Source: Salegentibacter salarius (lineage in GTDB: Bacteria; Bacteroidota; Bacteroidia; Flavobacteriales; Flavobacteriaceae). From it: a DNA stretch of 64,000 nt. The stretch's first letter is position 1. Each line of letters opens with the position of its first letter. Location: positions 52,835-116,834 of the forward strand of contig NZ_FVZF01000009.1 in the NCBI RefSeq assembly GCF_900168265.1. The letters are read 5' to 3'. Shown here piece after piece: positions 1-6,922 of this stretch. The position numbers were made by a program, and so were the translations under genes. Under the pieces are notes generated by a model. That model searched no databases. It saw nothing but the letters and a program-made list of their open reading frames with translations, and was not told where the DNA came from.

Positions 1-158
1 ATATAATATTCGTTTTTATCTTGATTAAAAACCACCGATTCCGGATGACTGAAACCTTCAACTTTTTTAATCAATGTAGCCGAAGTGCTTTGTGCATAAA
101 GTCCGCTGCATATCATTAAGCTTAGTAAAAGCAATTTGAATGTATTTGTTTTCATCAT
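1..158 (-). CDS. Secreted SMP-30/gluconolactonase-like protein, N-terminal part
   Basis: Only the first 52 codons are inside the window; the gene runs off the left edge. Two adjacent ATG codons (158 and 155) can start it, followed by Lys, a hydrophobic core and a Gly-Leu-Tyr-Ala-Gln signal peptidase I type site near residue 22. The mature start contains VEGFSHPESVVFNQD, which resembles the first blade of SMP-30/gluconolactonase/LRE-like beta-propellers of Bacteroidota (HPESVxxD). That family assignment rests on one blade and is tentative. The protein should be periplasmic or secreted. The 150 bp to the next gene at 309 is AT-rich; I see no clear promoter for this gene. Confidence 0.55.
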   Translation of the reverse strand, partial: MMKTNTFKLLLLSLMICSGLYAQSTSATLIKKVEGFSHPESVVFNQDKNEYY

Positions 159-308
159 ATTTAAATTTTGGTTTTCATAAAGATACAAAATTGGAAGTTT
201 TAGAGTTTTTAAGGTTTACCCGTAAATGCTGCTAAATATTTGCTAATTCTAAAATTCAAAATGGCTTTTCAACTAAATTAGTATTGACTTAACCTAAAAA
301 CATCCTTT

Positions 309-440
309 ATGAAAAGTATTTTCAGGGCTATTTTAGCCGGTTGGGGCGCCAAAAAGCTGGGCGGTGGTTGTGGTTGTTTTGGAATAATCGTGGTATTTAT
401 AATCCTCTGGATAATTCTTGGTTATCTGGGATTGGGTTAA
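309..440 (+). CDS. 43-residue Gly/Cys-rich single-pass membrane peptide
   Basis: An ATG at 309 opens a 43-codon frame ending in TAA at 438-440. The protein has a short basic N-terminus, a small-residue stretch AAxxLGGGCGCFG-like (observed AKKLGGGCGCFG, residues 14-25) and one strongly hydrophobic helix (residues 25-41), ending in YLGLG. The stop codon directly abuts the stop of the convergent channel gene at 441, so the two genes are packed tail to tail. The coding pattern (Gly/Cys block joined to a transmembrane helix, no charged residues in the helix) looks like a real small membrane protein of flavobacteria rather than noise, but I know no function. Two Cys separated by one Gly could bind metal or be oxidised; this is inference. 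Confidence 0.55.
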   Translation: MKSIFRAILAGWGAKKLGGGCGCFGIIVVFIILWIILGYLGLG

Positions 441-1511
441 TTATTCGTATTTGCTCATTATACTATTCCACTCCATTGTTTTTAAAACGCCAATAAGGAC
501 AGGATTAATCTCGTCTACTAAATCTGAATTCTTCGGAAAACTATAGCCGTAATAATCCTTTTTAAGAGTTTTAGGAAGAACTTCTATTTCATCTTCCAGG
601 CCGCTTCTCTTGATTTCATAGCGTAAAATAGGTTCATCGTAAACAAAAATTTTGGTTTCTTCGTTTTTCAGCAAGGCTATACCTTCCTTTTCATCAATCA
701 CTTCATTATGCTCTATATTATAAAGGTTTAGTAGCTCTTGCGCGCTACTACTTTCTACACTAGTTACTTCAAATTTAGAAAGATCCTGTACCGAACTTAT
801 TTCATCGTTCATAGTTTGCACGGTTAAGGATGAAGCGATTCCTGCGGTTAAACTGGAAATAATTATGATAGCCATAAACATCCAAATAAGCGCTATTACA
901 CGTCCTCCGGTTGTTCTGGGTGACTTATCTCCATAGCCAACTGTGGTCATAGTTACAGCACTCCACCAAAAACCCTGAAGAATCCCACGAGAACCTGTTC
1001 CAAATTCTTCGGCATTCTTTTTTCTTTCAAAAACCCATACCAGGAATCCGAAAATAAAGATCACCGCCAGTAAAATTAAAATCGCCGAAATAAAATTCCA
1101 GCTAAATAAATTTCCTAAATAACTAAAGATTTGCGACTCACTTCTTTTGGCCACACCGGTATTCGATATAAAATATGGCTGGGAAAAATCCATTCGCTTC
1201 ATTCTATTATCGGTAACGGTTACCGGATTAATACTGAAGTCTACTTCGTTGTTTTCTATTCCGCTCAAAAGCTCAGCCAGCGAGCCATATTCTTTAAATT
1301 CATAATCTAAATTCATTTTTTCATTGATCAATTCCCAGGAATCAATGCTTAAACCGGCATATTCGCCATTTTCTTCCATCACAAAGGGTGGAGTGGGCGT
1401 AACTCCAATCACCATTTTTTTGGATAGATCCAGGCTATCTGGCGATTGCTGCGCATTAAAACTTAAACTTGAAATTAGAAGGCTGAATAGAAAAAAATAT
1501 TTTTTCATCAT
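441..1511 (-). CDS. Glutamate-receptor-like ligand-gated ion channel (GluR0 type)
   Basis: A 356-residue protein with signal peptide (1-20), the first half of a periplasmic solute-binding domain (about 32-125), TM1 (about 139-161), a pore loop with K+-type filter TTVGYGD (189-195), TM2 (about 205-225) and the second half of the binding domain (about 238-350). This split SBP-pore-SBP order is that of prokaryotic ionotropic glutamate receptors such as cyanobacterial GluR0. The end of TM2, SLTAGIASSLT (220-230), lines up with the SYTANLAAFLT gating motif of eukaryotic iGluRs. It should sit in the inner membrane with the ligand domain in the periplasm and conduct K+. Its ATG overlaps the TAA of the upstream lipoprotein gene by one base, so the two are probably co-translated. 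The ligand cannot be told from sequence. Confidence 0.9.
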   Translation of the reverse strand: MMKKYFFLFSLLISSLSFNAQQSPDSLDLSKKMVIGVTPTPPFVMEENGEYAGLSIDSWELINEKMNLDYEFKEYGSLAELLSGIENNEVDFSINPVTVTDNRMKRMDFSQPYFISNTGVAKRSESQIFSYLGNLFSWNFISAILILLAVIFIFGFLVWVFERKKNAEEFGTGSRGILQGFWWSAVTMTTVGYGDKSPRTTGGRVIALIWMFMAIIIISSLTAGIASSLTVQTMNDEISSVQDLSKFEVTSVESSSAQELLNLYNIEHNEVIDEKEGIALLKNEETKIFVYDEPILRYEIKRSGLEDEIEVLPKTLKKDYYGYSFPKNSDLVDEINPVLIGVLKTMEWNSIMSKYE

Positions 1512-1966
1512 TAAGAATTTTTGTTTTGCGTTTTGTTATTATTTGAAATTGAATCGCGTGGAACCTCATAATATATCTTTAATTTCTTACGACCAAATTT
1601 CCTGGCTTTTTTGACGTCCTCACCCATATAGATATCAATTTTATTTTTCCATCTATAATGCATTTTATCTTTAACTCGAAAAACCCCTTCAAAACCTTCT
1701 ATTTTAACCGGCGTGTCGTGATCTAAACCTTTTTTTATTAGATCTCGGGAAACTGCAATAGCTTTTAGTCCGGGTTTTAGAGTATCTCCCCAGGCAGTTA
1801 TATTAGCACCGCCGGCACCCGTTTGCCAACTCACCGAGTTATATGCTGAAGCAGAAACTTCTAAGGTATCCCAAACTGTGGGTGATTCGGAATTTTTATT
1901 ATTAAAATTACAAGCTGAAAAGCTGAAGTAAAAAATTACCAGATACACAATTACTCCAACTTTCAT
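1511..1966 (-). CDS. 3D-domain lipoprotein (MltA/YabE C-terminal-like barrel)
   Basis: A 151-residue protein with a lipoprotein signal peptide: hydrophobic core then SFSAC with Cys19 as the likely lipidated residue. Residues about 36-133 form a 3D domain (double-psi beta-barrel named for three conserved Asp): AYNSVSWQTG, AWGDTLKPGLKAIAVSRDL, then DHDTPVKIEGFEGVFRV and NKIDIYMGEDVKKARKFGRK. Such domains occur in lytic transglycosylases and resuscitation factors and act on or bind peptidoglycan; here it stands alone without a transglycosylase domain. The C-terminal tail is polar (Asn/Lys-rich). The gene lies 25 bp after the upstream oxidoreductase and overlaps the channel gene by 1 nt. Function in the periplasm is unknown. 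Confidence 0.8.
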   Translation of the reverse strand: MKVGVIVYLVIFYFSFSACNFNNKNSESPTVWDTLEVSASAYNSVSWQTGAGGANITAWGDTLKPGLKAIAVSRDLIKKGLDHDTPVKIEGFEGVFRVKDKMHYRWKNKIDIYMGEDVKKARKFGRKKLKIYYEVPRDSISNNNKTQNKNS

Positions 1967-1991
1967 AACTTATATTTTTTTAATTATTATT

Positions 1992-3458
1992 CTAGCTCAG
2001 CTTCCAACCATCCCGGTATTCTCTGCGTACAAATTGATTAGCATCGTCGAAATTAGTTACCCGCATATTTTCTGAATCCCAAAGCATTTTTATATCACGC
2101 CCAGGATAATTATAGTATACGTCTCCATTAGCACGCTTTTGTTCATTTCTTACATCGTAACCTCTAATAGCCAGGTTAGCAATCAAAAGCGTTTCAGTTA
2201 ATGGTCCTGCAATTTCAAAAGGAGAACTCAAGTCTTTTTTCCCGTAGCCCGCGATCGCTCCTTCTACCCATTGTGCATAATGCCCTTCTTCTCCGCCGGG
2301 CACGCGATCATATTTTTCGGTTACATTAACTTCATCGGTTTTTGAAGTTGGTAATAAACGTGGATTTCTACCATAAGTGCCACACATCATTTTTCCTTTA
2401 TCCCCAATAAATAAAACGCCGTTGCCACCATCGCCGAAAGTTTCATTTGGGCCAAGTTCTTCCGGTCTCTTTGGTTTAATTCCGCCGTCCATCCAATGCA
2501 AAGTTACATCTTCACTGGTTTTTTCGGTTTTAGGGAAAGTCATTACCGCATGACTTGATGGCGGACAACTTTCAGGGAAATATCCTCTTTTAAATTCATC
2601 TACATAAACACTTCCCACACTACACTGAACATCTTTAGGATGGCCCAGGCCTAAAACACGATATGGTGCTTCAATTAAATGGCAGCCCATATCGCCAAGT
2701 GCCCCGGTACCATAATCCCACCAGCCACGCCAGTTAAAAGGAACCAGGCCTTCTATATAGTTTTTATAAGGAGCGGTATTCAACCATAAATCCCAGTCTA
2801 AACCTTCAGGAACGGCGGTTGTTTTGCCTTTTGGCCAGGGAATTCCCTGTGGCCAAACGGGGCGATCTGTCCACACATAAACGGTATGCACTTTTCCTAT
2901 TAGATCGGCGTCGTACCATTCACGCATTTTTCTAACTCCGTCGCCAGAAGCTCCCTGGTTTCCCATTTGGGTAACCACTTGATATTTTTCTGCAGCTTCA
3001 GTTAGTTGCCTGGCTTCATAAATATCGTGTGTTAAAGGCTTTTGAACATAAACCGGTTTCCCTAGTTCCATAGCGGCCAGTGCCTGTACAGCATGGCCAT
3101 GATCTGGAGTTGAAATAGAAACGGCATCTATATTTTTTGCTTCTTTTTCTAACATTTCCCGGTAATCGGTATAAAACTTCGCTTTTGGAAATCGAGCTAT
3201 AGAATTTGCAGCTCTTCTTTTATCTACATCACATAAAAAACCAATATCGGCCTTTCCAGACTGATAAAAACTATTGATATCACTCTCACCTTTTCCTCCT
3301 ACTCCAATTCCGGCAACCACCAATTTATCACTAGGTGCTAAAAACCCGGGGCCACCCATAACGTGCCTGGGAATAATACTAATTCCGGCAGTAGCCAATG
3401 CTGTGGTTTTCAAAAAACTTCTTCTGGAATTTGATTTTGGGGCGTGCTTTTCTTTCAT
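1992..3458 (-). CDS. Gfo/Idh/MocA-family NAD(P)-dependent oxidoreductase, Tat-exported
   Basis: A 488-residue protein. Residues 11-34 carry a twin-arginine signal (SRRSFLKTTALATAG), so the folded, cofactor-loaded enzyme is exported. A Rossmann domain follows with VVAGIGVGGKGESD (about 48-61) and the family hallmark in the form QKPLTHDI (usual EKP), then the C-terminal alpha/beta domain with WPQGIPWPKGK and DMGCHL. Members oxidise or reduce sugars, inositols or glycosides; exported Bacteroidota paralogues include the glycoside-degrading type that uses redox chemistry. Substrate is not predictable. The gene precedes the 3D lipoprotein by 25 bp, possibly sharing a transcript. The start is fixed by the signal peptide. 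Confidence 0.9.
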   Translation of the reverse strand: MKEKHAPKSNSRRSFLKTTALATAGISIIPRHVMGGPGFLAPSDKLVVAGIGVGGKGESDINSFYQSGKADIGFLCDVDKRRAANSIARFPKAKFYTDYREMLEKEAKNIDAVSISTPDHGHAVQALAAMELGKPVYVQKPLTHDIYEARQLTEAAEKYQVVTQMGNQGASGDGVRKMREWYDADLIGKVHTVYVWTDRPVWPQGIPWPKGKTTAVPEGLDWDLWLNTAPYKNYIEGLVPFNWRGWWDYGTGALGDMGCHLIEAPYRVLGLGHPKDVQCSVGSVYVDEFKRGYFPESCPPSSHAVMTFPKTEKTSEDVTLHWMDGGIKPKRPEELGPNETFGDGGNGVLFIGDKGKMMCGTYGRNPRLLPTSKTDEVNVTEKYDRVPGGEEGHYAQWVEGAIAGYGKKDLSSPFEIAGPLTETLLIANLAIRGYDVRNEQKRANGDVYYNYPGRDIKMLWDSENMRVTNFDDANQFVRREYRDGWKLS

Positions 3459-3658
3459 CTTTTCGGAATATTTAATTGTAGTAGATTAGGTTTTACGCTA
3501 TAATTTTCTAAAAGTTAAGTTAATAAATGTATTTACTTATTACCGAAATTCCAATTTTAATATTAAGCCTTTGTCTTTCAACGCCTAGCATTGAAAAAAA
3601 ATATACTAATCGAAATGTTAATGTTTTTTTAAGGTTTAGGGATTATAACTGCTACAAT

Positions 3659-3688
3659 TTGGAAGCGAATCTAATAACTGTACCTTTG
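3659..3688 (+). promoter_or_regulatory. Bacteroidota-type promoter of the FKBP gene
   Basis: TTG at 3659-3661, a 19-nt spacer, and TACCTTTG at 3681-3688 match the -33/-7 consensus (TTG, TAnnTTTG) exactly. Transcription would begin near 3695, giving a leader of about 50 nt. The rest of the 288-bp gap between 3459 and 3746 shows nothing else that I can support. Confidence 0.7.
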
Positions 3689-3746
3689 CAATCTTTAACG
3701 GGTAGCATATTAAGAATGCCCATTATAATTTTTGAAAAACAACATT

Positions 3747-4178
3747 ATGAGTCAAGTAAAAGCAAATGACACGGTAAAGGTACATTACACAGGTAAACTA
3801 GCTGACGGGCAGGTTTTTGACAGCTCTGTAGAAAGAGGTGAGCCTATAGAGTTTACAATGGGACAGGGACAACTAATTCCTGGTTTCGAAAAAGGCCTTA
3901 TCGATATGGAAGTGAACGAAAAGAAAACCATAAATATTCCTAAAGAAGAAGCTTACGGAGAGCCGAGAGAAGAGCTTGTACAAGAAGTACAAAAAAGCCA
4001 GCTTCCGGAAGAAATTAAGCCGGAAGTAGGAATGGGACTTGTTTCTAAAAGCCCTGACGGTCAGGAAATGAACCTTGTGGTTAAAGATGTAAAAGAAGAC
4101 ACTATTGTGGTAGATGGAAATCACCCACTAGCAGGAAAAGACCTGGTATTTGATCTTGAAGTTGTAGAGATCAAGTAA
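3747..4178 (+). CDS. FKBP-type peptidyl-prolyl cis-trans isomerase, SlyD-like
   Basis: I place the start at ATG 3747 (MSQVKANDTV), giving 143 residues; a TTG five codons upstream is in frame but adds no family sequence. The FKBP core is split: N-terminal strands with VHYTGKLADGQVFDSS (12-27), QLIPGFEKGL (42-51) and EAYGE (68-72), then an inserted IF chaperone flap (about 75-122), then the closing strands DGNHPLAGKDLVFDLEVVEI. That order is SlyD-like. Active-site residues Tyr14, Phe24, Asp25 and Tyr70 are present. There is no signal peptide and no His-rich tail, so it is a cytoplasmic prolyl isomerase/folding helper without the nickel-binding tail of E. coli SlyD. Confidence 0.92.
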   Translation: MSQVKANDTVKVHYTGKLADGQVFDSSVERGEPIEFTMGQGQLIPGFEKGLIDMEVNEKKTINIPKEEAYGEPREELVQEVQKSQLPEEIKPEVGMGLVSKSPDGQEMNLVVKDVKEDTIVVDGNHPLAGKDLVFDLEVVEIK

Positions 4179-4197
4179 GTTTTTATAACGTATATAC

Positions 4198-4232
4198 AAA
4201 AGCCCGAAGCCTCCTGGTTTCGGGCTTTTTTG
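4198..4232 (+). terminator. Rho-independent terminator after FKBP gene
   Basis: AGCCCGAA and TTCGGGCT pair around a 9-nt loop (about 4201-4226), followed by a T-run. It lies 20 bp after the stop. Confidence 0.85.
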
Positions 4233-4422
4233 TTTTATAATTGGAAAAATTTAATATAAGGAAATCGAAAATGTTTCTTTCAAGACAATTTTTTGAATTT
4301 CTGAATAATCCATAAATAATAAAAGCTCGATTATAGGGTAAGGTTTGGGTTAAGGTTTTGATAATAATTTTAGTTTGCCTTTTATGATTCCTATCTTAGA
4401 GTCAAATCAAAAAATTAGTATT

Positions 4423-4836
4423 ATGAAAAGAAATGGAACCGCAATTTGGAAAGGTAATCTTAAAGAAGGTAAAGGAACAATTAGCACCCAAAGTGGTGTT
4501 CTAGATAAAACGCAATACTCTTTTAAAACCAGGTTTGAAGATGGTAAAGGCACCAATCCTGAAGAACTTATAGGCGCTGCACATTCGGGATGTTTTACGA
4601 TGCAGCTTTCGGCAAATCTTACTGAAGAAGGTTTTGAACCGGATGAATTGGAAACTAAATCTGAAATCACTTTTGAAGATGGCGCCGTGAAAAAGTCGCA
4701 CTTAATTTTAAAAGCAAAAGTAAAAAATATAGAGAAAGTGCAGTTTGAAAAAATAGCCAATGATGCTAAGGAAAACTGTCCAATCTCTAAATTACTGGAT
4801 ACTGAAATTACATTAGAATCTGAATTGATTCAATAA
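4423..4836 (+). CDS. OsmC-family peroxiredoxin
   Basis: A 137-residue protein starting at ATG 4423 (MKRNGTAIWKGNL); an in-frame upstream extension to 4375 lacks family sequence. OsmC folds reduce organic hydroperoxides through two cysteines: here Cys57 in AAHSGCFTM and Cys119 in ENCPIS, with Glu48 (PEELIGAAH) as the usual partner of the peroxidatic Cys. Length is normal for the OsmC subfamily (about 140). Cytoplasmic. It stands alone, with a near-consensus -7 element (TTAGTTTG, about 4371-4378) upstream. Confidence 0.92.
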   Translation: MKRNGTAIWKGNLKEGKGTISTQSGVLDKTQYSFKTRFEDGKGTNPEELIGAAHSGCFTMQLSANLTEEGFEPDELETKSEITFEDGAVKKSHLILKAKVKNIEKVQFEKIANDAKENCPISKLLDTEITLESELIQ

Positions 4837-4878
4837 GGTTTTGAAAAAATCTTAAAAGAAGGTAAAAAAGAATTATAG

Positions 4879-5004
4879 GAGGTTGGCTAAAACGTGTACA
4901 TCTCGTCATTCTGAATTTATTTCAGAATCTAAGTTAAGGATGATCAAATCATGTTAGAAGCTGAAACAAGTTCAGCTTGACGAAATAAACTTTTAGACAA
5001 CCTC
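4879..5004. mobile_element. 126-bp palindromic mini-element (MITE-like) with REP-like hairpins
   Basis: The ends form a 14-bp terminal inverted repeat: GAGGTTGGCTAAAA (4879-4892) and, read on the minus strand, GAGGTTGTCTAAAA (5004-4991), one mismatch. Inside are two hairpins facing each other: CGTCATTCTGAA..TTCAGAAT (4904-4928) and AAGCTGAAAC..GTTCAGCTTGACG (4958-4982); the outer CGTC/GACG ends also pair. The right end touches the stop codon of the formylglutamate-hydrolase gene. The ends match 12 of 14 positions with the end of the IS1182-type element at 63643. No coding capacity. No clear target-site duplication was found. Confidence 0.65.
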
Positions 5005-5703
5005 TTACTTATTAAAAGCTAACGCATATTCCTCTTTTAAAGCTAGAAATACTTGCTCCTTAAGAGCTGAGTTCATTTTGTTATTATTCACAAATTTCTG
5101 GTTTACTTCCAATTCAATTCCCATATAATTTTCAGGAAATCTATTTCGTAAATAGGTAGTAAATCCATCTGCTTTTCCCAAATAAGGGTAATTAAACCTG
5201 ATTTTTAAATCGGGATTTTGATCCTTTAAATTTCGTTTAAAATTTATACAGAATTCCTTTTCGCCAATCCTTGAAGGATCATAAAGTAGCCCAATATCTG
5301 TATTTCTAATCTCTTCGTTTAAATTTGGAGTAAAAGTGTGCACCGAAAAATGTAGCACCTTCTCTCCTTTTTCGATTAAGCTTGAAATTTGCTTTTCTAT
5401 CGAATTTCGATAAGGAAAATAGTATTCGTCTAAAAGCTTAGTTTTCGAAGTTTTAGAGAGGTTTTTAGTGAATTCGGAAAATAAATTAGAATGACCTTTA
5501 GATCTATTTACTTCTACTAGCAAACGTCCCGTTTCATGAAAAGATGAAAAATCGGCTAAGTCCTTCAGCTCATTAAACAAATCTAAGGCACCGGGATCAT
5601 AGCCACGATGAGATTCCAGAGTTTCCCTGGCATTACTAAATAAATCCTGATATTCCTGCGGAATAGTATTGAAAGCGTGCTCGCAGGTTAGAATAAGTTT
5701 CAC
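5005..5703 (-). CDS. N-formylglutamate amidohydrolase family protein
   Basis: A 232-residue protein that starts with GTG at 5703 (GTGA overlap with the stop of the preceding GCS2 gene), so translation is coupled. The family signature is present at the start: LTCEHAFNTIPQEY (4-17), then SHRGYDPGALDLF (about 32-44), and a later HFSVHTFTP with conserved His. The canonical enzyme HutG hydrolyses N-formyl-L-glutamate in histidine breakdown, but no hut genes are nearby. Homologues beside GCS2 and RLAN/ATP-grasp genes have been predicted to remove an acyl group or cleave a pseudo-peptide made by the two ligases. So the amide hydrolase chemistry is well supported, the substrate is not. Cytoplasmic; no signal peptide. 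Confidence 0.82.
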   Translation of the reverse strand: MKLILTCEHAFNTIPQEYQDLFSNARETLESHRGYDPGALDLFNELKDLADFSSFHETGRLLVEVNRSKGHSNLFSEFTKNLSKTSKTKLLDEYYFPYRNSIEKQISSLIEKGEKVLHFSVHTFTPNLNEEIRNTDIGLLYDPSRIGEKEFCINFKRNLKDQNPDLKIRFNYPYLGKADGFTTYLRNRFPENYMGIELEVNQKFVNNNKMNSALKEQVFLALKEEYALAFNK

Positions 5704-6920
5704 GGATTAAAGAATTTATTTTCTTCCAGGCAATCTGCTAGCTCAAAATAGGTTTTTCTGATATTTTCTTCTGAAAAATCATTTCCCACTGCTTTTAAAA
5801 TTCGGGTAGAAAGACTCCCATTGTTCAATAAAAATTTGATACTCTGCTGGTGTTTTTCCGCGATGTTTCTTTTTACTTTTGAAAATAAAATACGCCAAAT
5901 TTTTTTCACTTCTATCGTTTGTGAAAGTCCAAAAATCTTGAGGTAGTTCTTATTACTGATTTTAGTATTTTCAGCATCTTTAATTATGGCATCAAAAATC
6001 TCAAAAAGCTCATTTTCGTGCCATTTTTTCTGATCTTTTGTAGAGATCAATTCTTCACTAACCAGCAGCTTTAAACATTCTATGATAAAAATGGCAATCG
6101 CCAAATCTGCTTTGGGACATTCCTGAACATCTATAACACGAATTTCTATAGCATTCCTGTCAAATCGTGCAATAGCTCCACGGGAATTCAAAAAGTGATG
6201 GTCCAGGATATTTTCGGTATCGTGAGGTTTTATTGCTTTATTGATCGGTTCAAAAATAGTTTTGTAATAATCGTCTTTAGAAAAAACCTGCTCCGGAATT
6301 ACCTTTCCAGTCATTTGCGGAATTTCCTTTTGGTTGGTCTTATATACCTGCATCCTGGCATCTTTAAAACCGGTATCTTTTCCTTCAAAAATAGGAGAAC
6401 TGGCACTTAATGCCGGGATAATAGGTAAAAGTAAACGAACCGCAGCATGTAATTTTTCAAATTCTGCATCATTAAAAAACGGAAGGTTAATATGCATACT
6501 TTGCACATTGCTCCAACCGTGGCCGCTGCAATCAAAAATTCTGTTGTAAAGTGAATAAATCTTACTGGAACTATGCTTCCATAATTGGGTTTCAGTTTCA
6601 GGATTCATTAAAGGATGTGCCGCCGAAGGTAAAAGCATGGTATTTTTTTTCTTCAGCAAAAGATTTACTTCCTTTATATTTTCAGCAAAAAGCAGATCTA
6701 AGTTTTCTATATCTCCGGTTGGACCATTCGTTTTAAGTTCTACTACATGCGCTACCAGCTCGTTGCTCCATTCAATTTTACCGTTTTCGATATCTGAAGT
6801 GATTTCGCCATTTTTACTAATAAAAAGCTGATCTACGATTGGATTCACTTTGAAGCTAAACGTATTGATAAGCATATATTCCAGTTCAATTCCAAAAACT
6901 TCAAAAAGATGATATTTCAT
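5700..6920 (-). CDS. GCS2-family glutamate-cysteine ligase-like carboxylate-amine ligase
   Basis: A 406-residue ATP-dependent ligase. The N-terminal hallmark GIELEYMLI (10-18) carries the acidic residues that bind Mg-ATP; SMHINLPF (around 142-149) and AIARFDRNAIEIRVIDVQECPKAD (around 260-283, with the catalytic Arg/Glu pattern) complete the GCS2 core. Related enzymes (YbdK, EgtA, plant-type GshA) join the gamma-carboxyl of glutamate to an amine. No gshB-type partner is present, so glutathione is not the obvious product. It is the middle gene of a three-gene operon: 2 nt after the ATP-grasp gene, 4-nt overlap with the hydrolase gene. Confidence 0.85.
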   Translation of the reverse strand: MKYHLFEVFGIELEYMLINTFSFKVNPIVDQLFISKNGEITSDIENGKIEWSNELVAHVVELKTNGPTGDIENLDLLFAENIKEVNLLLKKKNTMLLPSAAHPLMNPETETQLWKHSSSKIYSLYNRIFDCSGHGWSNVQSMHINLPFFNDAEFEKLHAAVRLLLPIIPALSASSPIFEGKDTGFKDARMQVYKTNQKEIPQMTGKVIPEQVFSKDDYYKTIFEPINKAIKPHDTENILDHHFLNSRGAIARFDRNAIEIRVIDVQECPKADLAIAIFIIECLKLLVSEELISTKDQKKWHENELFEIFDAIIKDAENTKISNKNYLKIFGLSQTIEVKKIWRILFSKVKRNIAEKHQQSIKFLLNNGSLSTRILKAVGNDFSEENIRKTYFELADCLEENKFFNP

Positions 6921-6922
6921 AA

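Noticed and set aside
3527..3769. 80-residue plus-strand open frame before the FKBP gene
   Set aside because: It starts in AT-rich intergenic DNA, contains the promoter of the FKBP gene, has no domain-like pattern and runs into the FKBP start in another frame.
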